NCBI GenBank assembly: GCA_004195045.1 | Contig: SGBC01000003.1 | Location: 310,001 to 374,000 of the forward strand | DNA length: 64,000 nt | Reading direction: 5' to 3' | Source: Candidatus Acididesulfobacter guangdongensis | Lineage (GTDB): Bacteria > SZUA-79 > Acidulodesulfobacterales > Acidulodesulfobacteraceae | Part shown: positions 52,538-61,511 of the stretch, piece after piece | Numbering within the stretch: position 1 is the first letter of the stretch | Layout: every line of letters begins with the position of its first letter | Notes under the pieces: generated by a model | Told to the model about the DNA's origin: nothing | Databases searched by the model: none | The model's input: only the letters and a program-made list of their open reading frames with translations | Translations under genes and position numbers: made by a program

Positions 52538-54076
52538 ATGAAAAATTTAGCGGTAATTGATATCGGAAGCAATTCAATCAGTCTGCAGATTTCAGAAATT
52601 AAAGGAAAATCTTACGATATTATAGAAGATTATAAAGAAACTATAAGAATAGGCGAAGATGTTTTTAAAACAGGGATTATTTCGGAATCTACAATTCAAT
52701 CAATTATGACCGTTTTAGAAAAAATGAAAGTTTTAATAGGTAAAAAAACCGACAAGAAAGAAAAACCGTATATAAGAGCCGTAGCTACGGCTCCTTTCAG
52801 GGATGCCTCAAACAGCAAAGATGTTGTTAATATGGCAAAAGACAAATTTGACATCGATATAGAAGTTATTGACGGAAATGAAGAAGCCAGAATTGTTGAC
52901 CTTTATGCTTCTGCTAATTTTCAGATGAGCAAATTAAACGCTCTTACGGTAGATATAGGCGGCGGCACTTTGGAACTTATTATATCTAAAGAAGGTGAAA
53001 TAACCGACTTGCACAGTATTCCTCTGGGCATGCTAAGATTAAAAAATGATTTTTTAAAAAACAATCCTCCGAAAAACAACGAAATTGAAAAATTAATGAA
53101 ACATATTGAAAAAACGCTCAAAGATGCGGGTATTTATAAAAAAATAAATAAAGATATAGATACTTTAATTTTTACAGGCGGAACTATAACTAATATTGCG
53201 TCTATATACAATAAAAGAGAGCATTTAAGAGACGAAAACGTAAATTTTGTCGATAAAAAATTTATTGAATTTTTTTTAAATGAGCTTAAAGATAAAACAT
53301 TTGAGGAAAGAAATAACATTAAAGGAATAGATACTCAGAGAACCGATATAATACAGCCTGCAGCTTTAATTGCGGAGATGTTGTTAGATAAAACAAATTG
53401 CGACGGTTTTTTTACTATTAAAGGCGGACTCAAAAACGGTTTGACTATCGATACGTTAAATAATCACGGTATAAGGATGCATTTTCAGGAAAATGCCGAC
53501 GTAAGACTTTCACGCATCTTAGAAATAGGCTCTAAATTTTTCTTTGAAGAAGAACACGCGCGTCGGACAGAAAAAATTGCTAAAATACTTTTTATAAAAT
53601 TAAAAGATATTTTAAAATTAAATGAGGAAGATTATAAACTTTTGGAGGCGGCTTCGCTTCTGCATGATGTGGGCAGTTATATTTCTTATTACGACCATCA
53701 TAAACATTCATATTATCTAATAAAAAATTCTGATTTTATAGGATACAGTTCTAATGAAATTAAAATAATAGCTAATATTGCACGCTATCATAGAAAGAGT
53801 TTTCCGAAAAAGAGCCAGAAATGCTATGCGGAACTTTCAAGCAAAAATCAGGAACTTGTTCAAAAACTCTCGGCAATTCTCAGAATAGCAGATGCGCTCG
53901 ATAATTCTCATAAATCGGCTGTTAAAGATATTGATGTGAAAATTGACGACGATTCAATTAAAATTATGTTAAAATCTAATTCAAAAGATGCCGACCTTTC
54001 TTTAGAAATTCAAAGTGCAATGGATAAAAAAAATTTTCTGGAATTTATAGCTAAGAAGGAGGTAACAGTAAAATAA
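52538..54076 (+). CDS. ppx: Exopolyphosphatase / guanosine pentaphosphate phosphohydrolase with HD domain
   Basis: A 512-residue Ppx/GppA. The N-terminal actin-like ATPase half has LAVIDIGSNSISLQI (phosphate-1 loop), AVATAPFRDA, and VDIGGGTLELI (phosphate-2). A second lobe includes IFTGGTITNIA. The C-terminal part is an HD-type domain with LEAASLLHDVGSYISYYDHHKHSYYL and IANIARYHRK. It degrades polyphosphate chains from the end, or hydrolyses pppGpp; the two activities cannot be told apart here. It sits behind the Pho-like box. Its stop overlaps the likely start of the next gene. Confidence 0.92.
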   Translation: MKNLAVIDIGSNSISLQISEIKGKSYDIIEDYKETIRIGEDVFKTGIISESTIQSIMTVLEKMKVLIGKKTDKKEKPYIRAVATAPFRDASNSKDVVNMAKDKFDIDIEVIDGNEEARIVDLYASANFQMSKLNALTVDIGGGTLELIISKEGEITDLHSIPLGMLRLKNDFLKNNPPKNNEIEKLMKHIEKTLKDAGIYKKINKDIDTLIFTGGTITNIASIYNKREHLRDENVNFVDKKFIEFFLNELKDKTFEERNNIKGIDTQRTDIIQPAALIAEMLLDKTNCDGFFTIKGGLKNGLTIDTLNNHGIRMHFQENADVRLSRILEIGSKFFFEEEHARRTEKIAKILFIKLKDILKLNEEDYKLLEAASLLHDVGSYISYYDHHKHSYYLIKNSDFIGYSSNEIKIIANIARYHRKSFPKKSQKCYAELSSKNQELVQKLSAILRIADALDNSHKSAVKDIDVKIDDDSIKIMLKSNSKDADLSLEIQSAMDKKNFLEFIAKKEVTVK

Positions 54077-55872
54077 AAATTAAAAATTTTGCAATTATAA
54101 ATATAAGCACAAGCGCATTTAGGATGCATATAAGCGAATATTCCGGTAAAAAGGAAAGGACGATAGAATATCTTGTAAAATCGCTCCCTCTCGGCAAAGA
54201 TACATTTTCGCACGGTTATATTTCCTTAGATAATATATACAAATCTGTTAAAATTCTGGAAGGATTCGCTAAAAAACTTGACGAATACGATTTATGGAAA
54301 AGCTATAAAGCCCTCTGTACAAGCGGCGTCAGGGAAGCCTTAAATAAATATTTTTTTATTGACTATATCAAAAATAATACCGGTATAGAATTAGAAATCC
54401 TTGAACCGTCCGACGAGATATACCTAAAATACCTCGGCGTCAAACAGGCTATACCTAAAATATCGGCTTATGAAGAAGACGGCATCTTATTTACGAATAT
54501 TTCAAGCGGAAATATATTTATAAATATTCTGAAAAAAGATAAGCTTATGCTTTCAGAAGCCTTTCCGTACGGCAATCTGAGGCTTACGCAGATTTTTAAA
54601 GATGTTCCTTATCAAAAACAGCATAAGGCTTATGAACAGGATATTAACAAAATGGTGCTGACACTGAAAAATATCAGCGTTAAAAAAATAAGCATCCGGC
54701 ATATGATAAGTTCAGGCAGCTCCATAGCAGTTCTTACCGATATGCTCAAACCTAAAAAGGATTCGATAGACAGAAAAGATTTAGAAGCTGCATACAGTCA
54801 GATAAAAGAGCTTAATTTTTATGAAATAACCGAAAAATTTAAATTAAGAGAGCAGCAGGTTGAAATACTGATACCTACATTAATAACTTATTTAAAAATA
54901 ATGGATTTTGCAAAAGTAAAGAAATTTTTGTTTACAAGAAATACTTTCCCCTATTCTATGTCTTTATTTTATTCTAAAACGATAAAAGACCCTGATTTAT
55001 ACAATAGATTTAAAAACACGCTGTATCATATCGGCGAAAAATATTCGTATGATAAAAATCATTCAAAAATTGTAACAAAATTTGCATTAAAACTATTTGA
55101 TAATCTTAAAACAATTCATTCTTTAAAACAAAAAGAAAGAAAGCTGTTAGAGGCGGCTGCCGTTCTGCATGACATAGGCTATATAATTGAAGCAAAAAAT
55201 CATGAGCAGCATTCTTTTAATATCATTAAAACGATAGATTTTCCCGGCATATCAAAAGAGTTTATCGATATGACGGCTTTGATAGTGCTGATGCATAGAG
55301 AAAAGCAAGAAATCTATCAGAACGCAGAGCATGACGGCAATAATTATTTAACAGACAAATTAACAGGCGCTAAAAATAAAAATCAAAATGACTATAAAAA
55401 GCCGGTTTTAGATAATCAGTTTAACAACAATATCCAGAATCAAAATCAACATGTTAATAACGTTAATATTTGCAATAATAGAAGCGTTAATAATAAGAAT
55501 AATAATACTAACTATCATCAAAATTATAAAAATAATTTCGGCTATAATTTCGGTGATTATTACTGGGATTCAAGAGCTATAGGCATAGTCAACGCAGATA
55601 ATACGAATAATCTGCTTTCTAACTTTTCAATTGAAAAAAAATTAATCATATATAAGCTGGCAAGTATTTTAAGAATAGCCGATTCTATGGACGCAAGCCA
55701 TAGCCAGTTTATAGACGATTTTAGTGTAACAATCGATTCAAATTGTATTATAATAAAATCACTGGCTAAAAAATATCCTTATTTAGAATATCTTTCGTTT
55801 TATCAGAAAAGCAATTTGTTTAAGCTGACTTTCGGCGTAAATATTGAATTTGAAACAGATATTTTATTCTAA
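54073..55872 (+). CDS. Degenerate Ppx/GppA paralogue with HD domain and Asn-rich insert; apparent AUA start
   Basis: A 599-residue relative of the preceding protein. Residues KNFAIINISTSAF align with KNLAVIDIGSNSI of the neighbour, and these codons lie upstream of the first ATG (54124). The true start must therefore be upstream: AAGGAGG (54056-54062) is followed after ten bases by ATA at 54073, which overlaps the previous TAA as ATAA. The phosphate-binding loops are lost (DIGSNS becomes NISTSA; DIGGGT becomes NISSGN), so catalysis is unlikely. The HD motif LHDIGY and a later REDSMDASH-like part (IADSMDASHSQF) remain, separated by about 90 Asn-rich residues. Probably a regulatory partner of Ppx or PPK1. 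Confidence 0.75.
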   Translation: MKIKNFAIINISTSAFRMHISEYSGKKERTIEYLVKSLPLGKDTFSHGYISLDNIYKSVKILEGFAKKLDEYDLWKSYKALCTSGVREALNKYFFIDYIKNNTGIELEILEPSDEIYLKYLGVKQAIPKISAYEEDGILFTNISSGNIFINILKKDKLMLSEAFPYGNLRLTQIFKDVPYQKQHKAYEQDINKMVLTLKNISVKKISIRHMISSGSSIAVLTDMLKPKKDSIDRKDLEAAYSQIKELNFYEITEKFKLREQQVEILIPTLITYLKIMDFAKVKKFLFTRNTFPYSMSLFYSKTIKDPDLYNRFKNTLYHIGEKYSYDKNHSKIVTKFALKLFDNLKTIHSLKQKERKLLEAAAVLHDIGYIIEAKNHEQHSFNIIKTIDFPGISKEFIDMTALIVLMHREKQEIYQNAEHDGNNYLTDKLTGAKNKNQNDYKKPVLDNQFNNNIQNQNQHVNNVNICNNRSVNNKNNNTNYHQNYKNNFGYNFGDYYWDSRAIGIVNADNTNNLLSNFSIEKKLIIYKLASILRIADSMDASHSQFIDDFSVTIDSNCIIIKSLAKKYPYLEYLSFYQKSNLFKLTFGVNIEFETDILF

Positions 55873-55884
55873 AAAATAAATTTT

Positions 55885-58089
55885 ATGTCGAAAGTAAATT
55901 CAAATTTGCAAAAAAAATCATCTGAATCTTTAAATCTTAATAACTATCCTTTTGTAAATAGGGAAATCAGCTGGCTTTATTTTAACGAAAGAGTATTATC
56001 TAAAGCTGATAGTCAAAATGTCCCCTTATTGGAAAGATTAAAATTTTTATCAATTTTTTCATCAAATCTTGACGAATTCTACATGATAAGGGTTGCAGGC
56101 GTTAAAGAGGTTATAGACGCAGGGTATGCTGTTTTAAAAAGTATTGTTGTTAATGAACCTGCTCCGCCGGAATTGCTTAAGCTTATTAATATATTAGCGC
56201 AGCAGCTTATAGACAAACAGCAGAATATATTTTTGAAATTAGTAAAAACTTTTAAATCTAAAAAAATTGTTTTTATTTTGACGCCAGATGAAATTGGTTC
56301 AGACATAATTGATTTAGCGGAAGAAATATGGCTGCAGGAGATAATGCCCGCAATTTCACCTGTAATTATAGGACCGGCGAAACCATTCCCGTTTGTATCT
56401 AATAAATTAGTCAGTATATTTGCAGAACTGCACAAAGGAGGAAATAAGTATTACGCAATAATTGTATTGGAAAATTTAAAGAGAATATATAAAATTAATT
56501 ATAATAATACATTATACATAATATTTGCCGAAAATATTATACTTAAGTTCATAAACAGGATATTCAGCAGTTATACAATTCAAAATGCTAATACTATGAG
56601 AATTACCAGAAATGCTGATTTTGATATAGCGGAGGATGCCGAAGACCTGTTAGAAACTATAGAATTTGAACTTTCTAAAAGGAAAAAAGGAGATGTTGTC
56701 AGGGTTGAAACCAATTCCGTTTTAGATTCAAACGCTATGTCATTCCTTAAATCAAAATTAGATTTTAGCGATATAGACGTATTAAATATAAAATATACGA
56801 TTGATTTAAGCTGCCTGAGCGAATTAAATATAAACAGAAAGCAATTTTTATATAAACCTTTTAAACAATATTTTCCTTCGGATATCCATCTTAATTCTTC
56901 TATTTTTAAAAGAATTAAAAATAAAGATATTATTTTATACAGACCATACAATAGCTTCAGTATTATTTCAAAATTAGTTGAAATTGCATCGGATGATATT
57001 AACGTAATTGCTATTAAGATGACGCTTTACCGTACAAATAAAGATTCCTCCATTATAAAAAGTCTTATAAATGCGGCTAAAAAAGGGAAACAGGTAAGCA
57101 TTATAATTGAACTTAAAGCCAGATTTGACGAGGAAAAAAATATTGAATGGTCAAAAGTTCTGGAAGATGCAGGATGTATAGTAACATACGGGTTTCTTGA
57201 ATTAAAACTGCATACTAAAAATTTATTAATAGTAAGAAAAGAAAATAAAAAAATTGTCAGATACTGTCATATTTCTACCGGAAATTACAATGAAATAACC
57301 GCTAATATTTACACAGATGTAGATTATTTAACGGCAGACGAACAGATAGGTTCGGATATTACTAACTTATTTAATAGTTTAATGGGATATTCGGAATTTG
57401 GAAATTATAAAAGAATCACTGTTTCTCCCGGGATGATAAGAAACAGATTAATTGAATTAATCGACGGAGAAATTATTAATGCACATAAAGGGTTAAATGC
57501 AAAAATAGTTGTTAAGGTCAATGCTCTTACAGATAAAAAAATTATATTGAAATTATATGAGGCATCAAAGGCGGGCGTAAAAATAATTATGGTCATACGC
57601 GGCATTTGCTGCTTGGTGCCGGGCATAAAAGACATCAGCGAAAATATAATCGTAAAAAGCATGGTAGGTAGGTTCCTTGAACACCCCAGGATATTATATT
57701 TTTATGCGGGAGGAGAAGAAAAAACATTTATTTCTACCGCTGACTGGATGGAAAGAAATATGGACAAAAGAATTGAATTGTTATTAGAAATACAAGATAC
57801 AGAAGCAAAAGAAAAATTAATGACAATTTTAGACTGTAATATGAGGGATAATTATAACTCATGGATACTTGACCAAAGAAGATATGTAAAATATGGCAGG
57901 ACTGCGATGCGTGATGATAAACAGGATGAACTTCACAATAAAATTGCAGAGTTTTATTTAACCGGCGTAAACAAATATAATCTAATAGACGGCGATATTG
58001 CAGATGATATAAAAGAAGTGGAAGAAAAAGAGAAAACTGTTAAGTATTTTGATTGCCAGAATAGATTAGGCGAAATTTTCAAAAATTAA
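55885..58089 (+). CDS. ppk1: Polyphosphate kinase 1
   Basis: A 734-residue PPK1 that polymerises the terminal phosphate of ATP. It has the N-terminal FVNREISWLYFNERVL and IFSSNLDEFYMIRVAGV motifs, then SKLVEIASDDINVIAIKMTLYRT, the phosphorylated His443 in LKLHTKNLL, and His462 in RYCHISTGNYNE. The 19-residue spacing matches E. coli His435 and His454. The ATG is 12 bases after the degenerate ppx gene, in one operon. No strong ribosome site; coupling to the upstream gene is likely. Confidence 0.95.
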   Translation: MSKVNSNLQKKSSESLNLNNYPFVNREISWLYFNERVLSKADSQNVPLLERLKFLSIFSSNLDEFYMIRVAGVKEVIDAGYAVLKSIVVNEPAPPELLKLINILAQQLIDKQQNIFLKLVKTFKSKKIVFILTPDEIGSDIIDLAEEIWLQEIMPAISPVIIGPAKPFPFVSNKLVSIFAELHKGGNKYYAIIVLENLKRIYKINYNNTLYIIFAENIILKFINRIFSSYTIQNANTMRITRNADFDIAEDAEDLLETIEFELSKRKKGDVVRVETNSVLDSNAMSFLKSKLDFSDIDVLNIKYTIDLSCLSELNINRKQFLYKPFKQYFPSDIHLNSSIFKRIKNKDIILYRPYNSFSIISKLVEIASDDINVIAIKMTLYRTNKDSSIIKSLINAAKKGKQVSIIIELKARFDEEKNIEWSKVLEDAGCIVTYGFLELKLHTKNLLIVRKENKKIVRYCHISTGNYNEITANIYTDVDYLTADEQIGSDITNLFNSLMGYSEFGNYKRITVSPGMIRNRLIELIDGEIINAHKGLNAKIVVKVNALTDKKIILKLYEASKAGVKIIMVIRGICCLVPGIKDISENIIVKSMVGRFLEHPRILYFYAGGEEKTFISTADWMERNMDKRIELLLEIQDTEAKEKLMTILDCNMRDNYNSWILDQRRYVKYGRTAMRDDKQDELHNKIAEFYLTGVNKYNLIDGDIADDIKEVEEKEKTVKYFDCQNRLGEIFKN

Positions 58090-58152
58090 AGATAAAAAAT
58101 ATGATATAATTAAAAATATTGCAAAGCATTTAACTAACGTTGCCGATATAGC

Positions 58153-58321
58153 GGAAAAGGTGTCAGATTGGAAAAGGTGTCAGATTAATTTTTTTTGCAA
58201 ATATTTTCTTTGTTAATTGAACTATTCCATATGCAAAAAAAATAAAATCTGACACCTTTTCCTAATATTTTGCTTAACCGAGCAAAGAAATGCATAAATA
58301 TTTTCTATTGCAGGATTAAGG
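58153..58321. repeat. Palindromic dispersed repeat, copy C
   Basis: The inner palindrome is complete (58170-58262), and its 17-base left end GGAAAAGGTGTCAGATT is duplicated in tandem (58153-58169 and 58170-58186). The left outer module is missing; the right one is complete and ends CTATTGCAGGATTAAGG (58305-58321). In the remaining gap to the aldolase gene (58322-58494) I see no gene. Confidence 0.85.
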
Positions 58322-58494
58322 ATTATAGATTTCACTTGCACTTGTGATATAATAATACATATGTTAATAACGGCGGCAAAAAAGTTTTCGGCATATTGAC
58401 AGATGCAATACAACATACACATGAAAAATCTAAATTTATTAGATTTATGAATAAAACTTATCTAAATTAACTAATTATATTAACGGGAGGTAAT

Positions 58495-59418
58495 ATGCCT
58501 TTAGTATCGGCTAAAGAAATACTTGATGACGCAAATAAAAGAAATTACGCCGTAGGAGCTTTCAATATTAATGACATGGAATTTTTAAAGGCTATTTTTT
58601 CTGCGGCGGAATCTGAAAAGTCGCCTATTATAATTGCTGCGAGCGAAGGAGCTATTAAATATGCAGGAGCTGAAATGCTTTATGCTATGACAAAAACGCT
58701 GGCGGACAAGACTAAAATACCTGTTGCCCTTCATTTAGACCACGGTTCTAATCTTAATTCCGTTTTAGTTGCGATTAAAGCAGGCTTCACTTCGGTTATG
58801 ATTGACGCTTCACATTATCCGTTTGAAGAAAACCTGAAAATAACAAAGCAGGTCGTCAGCGTTTGCAAACCGCTCGGAATTTCGGTAGAAGCGGAGCTTG
58901 GAAGATTAAAAGGTATTGAAGATAATGTTTCCGTTGCAGAAAGAGACGCTGTTTTGATTAATCCTGACGAAGCTAAAGATTTTGTTGAATCTTCAGGAAT
59001 TGACTTTCTTGCTCCGGCAATAGGAACATCACATGGAGCATTTAAATTTAAAGGTGAGGCAAAATTAGACTTTGAAAGATTAAAAAAAGTAAAAGAACTT
59101 ACCGGTATTCCTCTTGTTTTGCACGGCGCTTCATCTGTCCCGGAAAGAGCTTCTAAAAAATTTGAGGAATTCGGCGGAGATTTAAAAGGAGCAAAAGGCG
59201 TTCCTTTCGATGTTTTAAAAGAAGCAATTAAATATGGCATAAATAAAGTAAATACCGATACTGATTTAAGGATATCTTTTCTGGCAAAGGTGAGGGAAAG
59301 CATATCGACTGATAAGTCTCAGATAGACCCTAGAAAAATTTTCGGTCCGGCAATGGAATATGTTACAGATATAATAAAAGAAAGAATGAATATTTTGGGA
59401 TGCGCAGGCAAAGCATAA
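58495..59418 (+). CDS. fba: Fructose-bisphosphate aldolase, class II
   Basis: A 307-residue zinc aldolase of glycolysis and gluconeogenesis. Signatures: AVGAFNINDMEFLKAI, ALHLDHGSNLNSV (zinc-binding His), SVMIDASHYPFEENL, VEAELGRLKGIED, AIGTSHGAFK, LVLHGASSVP and KVNTDTDLR. GGGAGG precedes the ATG by six bases. The gene stands alone between two repeat elements. Confidence 0.96.
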   Translation: MPLVSAKEILDDANKRNYAVGAFNINDMEFLKAIFSAAESEKSPIIIAASEGAIKYAGAEMLYAMTKTLADKTKIPVALHLDHGSNLNSVLVAIKAGFTSVMIDASHYPFEENLKITKQVVSVCKPLGISVEAELGRLKGIEDNVSVAERDAVLINPDEAKDFVESSGIDFLAPAIGTSHGAFKFKGEAKLDFERLKKVKELTGIPLVLHGASSVPERASKKFEEFGGDLKGAKGVPFDVLKEAIKYGINKVNTDTDLRISFLAKVRESISTDKSQIDPRKIFGPAMEYVTDIIKERMNILGCAGKA

Positions 59419-59484
59419 TTTCGCAAAAAAAACACATTATAAGCTATTTATTTATATAGATATAGACTATGTGCTTATTTTAAT

Positions 59485-59581
59485 AAAGGTCAGTTTGGTT
59501 TTTTCCTACAGATTTAAATACCAGTGGTAAGAATGTTTTTATATTTTATATTTATTAGAAAAAAATAAACCTGACCTTTTT
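59485..59581. repeat. Second palindrome type with GGTCAG ends
   Basis: AAAGGTCAGTTTGGTTTTTT (59485-59504) pairs imperfectly with AAAAAATAAACCTGACCTTTT (ending 59581) around a loop of about 55 bases. It resembles in design, but not in sequence, the GGTGTCAG palindromes at 11407, 48086 and 58170. Palindromes with such GTCAG ends often accompany single-strand (Y1/REP-type) transposases, none of which is in this window. Confidence 0.7.
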
Positions 59582-59671
59582 TGTTTTAAGATGTTGTGTT
59601 TCTATTTTTGAAAAAGTGCAATTTTTTTTGCAATTTTTATTTTAATATATCGCATTCAGCTGAGACAATTG

Positions 59672-59757
59672 TCCGCCGGCTAATATACATAAAGCGCATA
59701 TGACCGCAGCCGCAAATACAAAAAATAAGATAACTATCCGCCGGCTAATATACATAA
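59672..59757 (+). repeat. Pair of 21-bp direct repeats at the edge of the conjugation cluster
   Basis: TCCGCCGGCTAATATACATA and one more A occur at 59672-59692 and 59737-59757. The bases between include GACCGCAGCCGCAAATAC and are GC-richer than the surroundings. No gene is seen in 59419-59799. Confidence 0.7.
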
Positions 59758-59799
59758 CGTGATTGCTGCTGCCGGCGTTTATTGAATGAATATATTTTA

Positions 59800-60216
59800 T
59801 TAATGTTTTTCAGGCACCGCGCAGGAATGTCCTGCCATGAGTTCCATAAATACATCATTGCAATAATCTGCCAGTCCGTCCAACATCACACTAGTTTCCT
59901 TTTCAAAATAATAAGGTTTAAGCTGCCTTAATAAATTTGATAATTTTATATCTAAATCTTCATTGGAAATTTTTTCAAGATTAAAATCAGACAACTTTGC
60001 CTTTTTTATTGAGTTAGACAATTCATCTAAAATCATTCCCGTAAAAGAGATAATACTCGACGCTTCATCTCTCTTGTTTTCATTCAGACCGTAGTCTTTC
60101 GTATCGTTAATGTAGGATTTTATTTCATCAAATATTGTATCTATGTTTTTATTATCTGAACCGTTTTGACCGTCCTTTTCAACGCAGCTATTGTTATCGC
60201 CTGTCGGGTTTTCCAT
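59800..60216 (-). CDS. Hypothetical protein, divergent from the conjugation genes
   Basis: A 138-residue acidic, soluble protein (MENPTGDNNSCVEKDGQNGS...), mainly helical, without membrane segments. It overlaps the preceding minus-strand gene by 23 bases, so the two form an operon. Not recognised; possibly part of the mobile region. Confidence 0.55.
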   Translation of the reverse strand: MENPTGDNNSCVEKDGQNGSDNKNIDTIFDEIKSYINDTKDYGLNENKRDEASSIISFTGMILDELSNSIKKAKLSDFNLEKISNEDLDIKLSNLLRQLKPYYFEKETSVMLDGLADYCNDVFMELMAGHSCAVPEKH

Positions 60217-60415
60217 TATATTTTTCTAATGCCTCCGTATTTTTTTTTCTGATTCTCAATTCTTCAAGCACATCGCTTGCTTTAAATATTATAACACGTT
60301 TGTATAATTCTTCAATTTCTTTTTTTTCCTGCAATTTCTTATATATTTCATCAATAAATTGCTGATAGCTCTTGCGCTCTCCCTTTTTTTGTTTCCTTTT
60401 TTTTTGATTTTTCAT
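60194..60415 (-). CDS. Small basic hypothetical protein
   Basis: About 73 residues starting MKNQKKRKQKKGERKSYQQF, very Lys-rich and helical, a possible nucleic-acid-binding protein. ATG 60415 is chosen because AAAGGAG lies five bases upstream in the reading direction; an ATG at 60433 includes that site within the coding frame. First gene of the divergent pair. Not recognised. Confidence 0.55.
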   Translation of the reverse strand: MKNQKKRKQKKGERKSYQQFIDEIYKKLQEKKEIEELYKRVIIFKASDVLEELRIRKKNTEALEKYNGKPDRR

Positions 60416-60734
60416 GGCTTCTCCTTTTGTCATATTTTACTTAATAAATTTTTTGGAAGAATTAAATAATATCATTTTAATATTACAATTTTATGACAGT
60501 TTGAAATAAAAAAATAAAATAAAAAAGAAAAATTTGTATTTAATATTATAATTTATTAACAATATTAAAAAGATACAGTGTTATTGAAATATAATTTTAA
60601 TATTTAAATAATAAAATTGAAACAGAAACGACATAATGTTGCAATATTTAAATGATATAAATTTATATTATGAAAACAAAAAAAATTCATATAAATCAAA
60701 TAACAATCAGATAAATTGCGGGAGGCTAAAAAAA

Positions 60735-61349
60735 ATGAAAATAATCAATTTGTATAATCGATTGTCAATCAGCTTGGAATCGGGAATTATATCGGGATTA
60801 TTCGAAGAACAATTTATTTATAAATTAAACAGCTTTATAATCGGCAATCCGATTTTAAGAAGAACATTTAAAATTAAGAATAAAAATAAGAATAAAAATA
60901 AGAATACTATTGCTTATTTCTTTAATTTCTTTAATTCCTTTAATTCTTTTACTTATTATTATAGATTCAAAAAAATATTTTTTTTAACGTTTTTATTTTC
61001 AGTTTCTATTTTATCAATTGCTTCACCAGCCTATTCTTATATAAATTTAAATCAAGGTTCGCTGGGTATCGGAGCTTCAGGAATATTAAACGAGGCAACG
61101 ACATGGATATGCTATAGATTAGCCCCTGCAACTTTAACTTTGGGACTAATTAAAGGGTTTTATGATATAAAACAGCATAAACCGGATGCGGCGAGAAAAG
61201 CTTTTATAACGGCGGCTGCAGGAACAGGCGTTATGCTGGCTCCCACAATTACAAGCGCCGTTCTGGGCATTGTCCAAAATGCCGGAGGAGCTGCAAACGG
61301 GATAACTATTGGCGCGGGAAACGGCGCAAGCACAGTTGGACAGCCTTAA
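60735..61349 (+). CDS. VirB2/TrbC-like pilin precursor with a long N-terminus
   Basis: A 204-residue protein. ATG 60735 follows GGAGG by nine bases. The mature part fits a conjugative pilin: the export helix FKKIFFLTFLFSVSILSIASPAYS (79-101) ends in an AYS cleavage site, and two further hydrophobic segments follow (TTWICYRLAPATLTLGLIKGF and AFITAAAGTGVMLAPTITSAVLGIV). The 78 residues before the signal, with a (Asn-Lys)n run, are unusual. It is the first gene before VirB3- and VirB4-like genes, which supports the assignment. Confidence 0.7.
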   Translation: MKIINLYNRLSISLESGIISGLFEEQFIYKLNSFIIGNPILRRTFKIKNKNKNKNKNTIAYFFNFFNSFNSFTYYYRFKKIFFLTFLFSVSILSIASPAYSYINLNQGSLGIGASGILNEATTWICYRLAPATLTLGLIKGFYDIKQHKPDAARKAFITAAAGTGVMLAPTITSAVLGIVQNAGGAANGITIGAGNGASTVGQP

Positions 61350-61511
61350 TTTAACAGACTTATATATAATCAGTAAGCAGAATCCAATGCAAAAGATTCT
61401 TTAAGTATAATAAAAATAATAAATTTAGAATCAAATTATGTAAATAAATTTCTAGTTTTAATTTTTTTAATTTAAATTTTATTAAATTCTATTAAAAAAA
61501 AATAAATACAA

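Noticed and set aside
55501-55560. Asn-rich DNA considered as a separate inserted element
   Set aside because: No terminal repeats or target duplication; it is a low-complexity coding insert.
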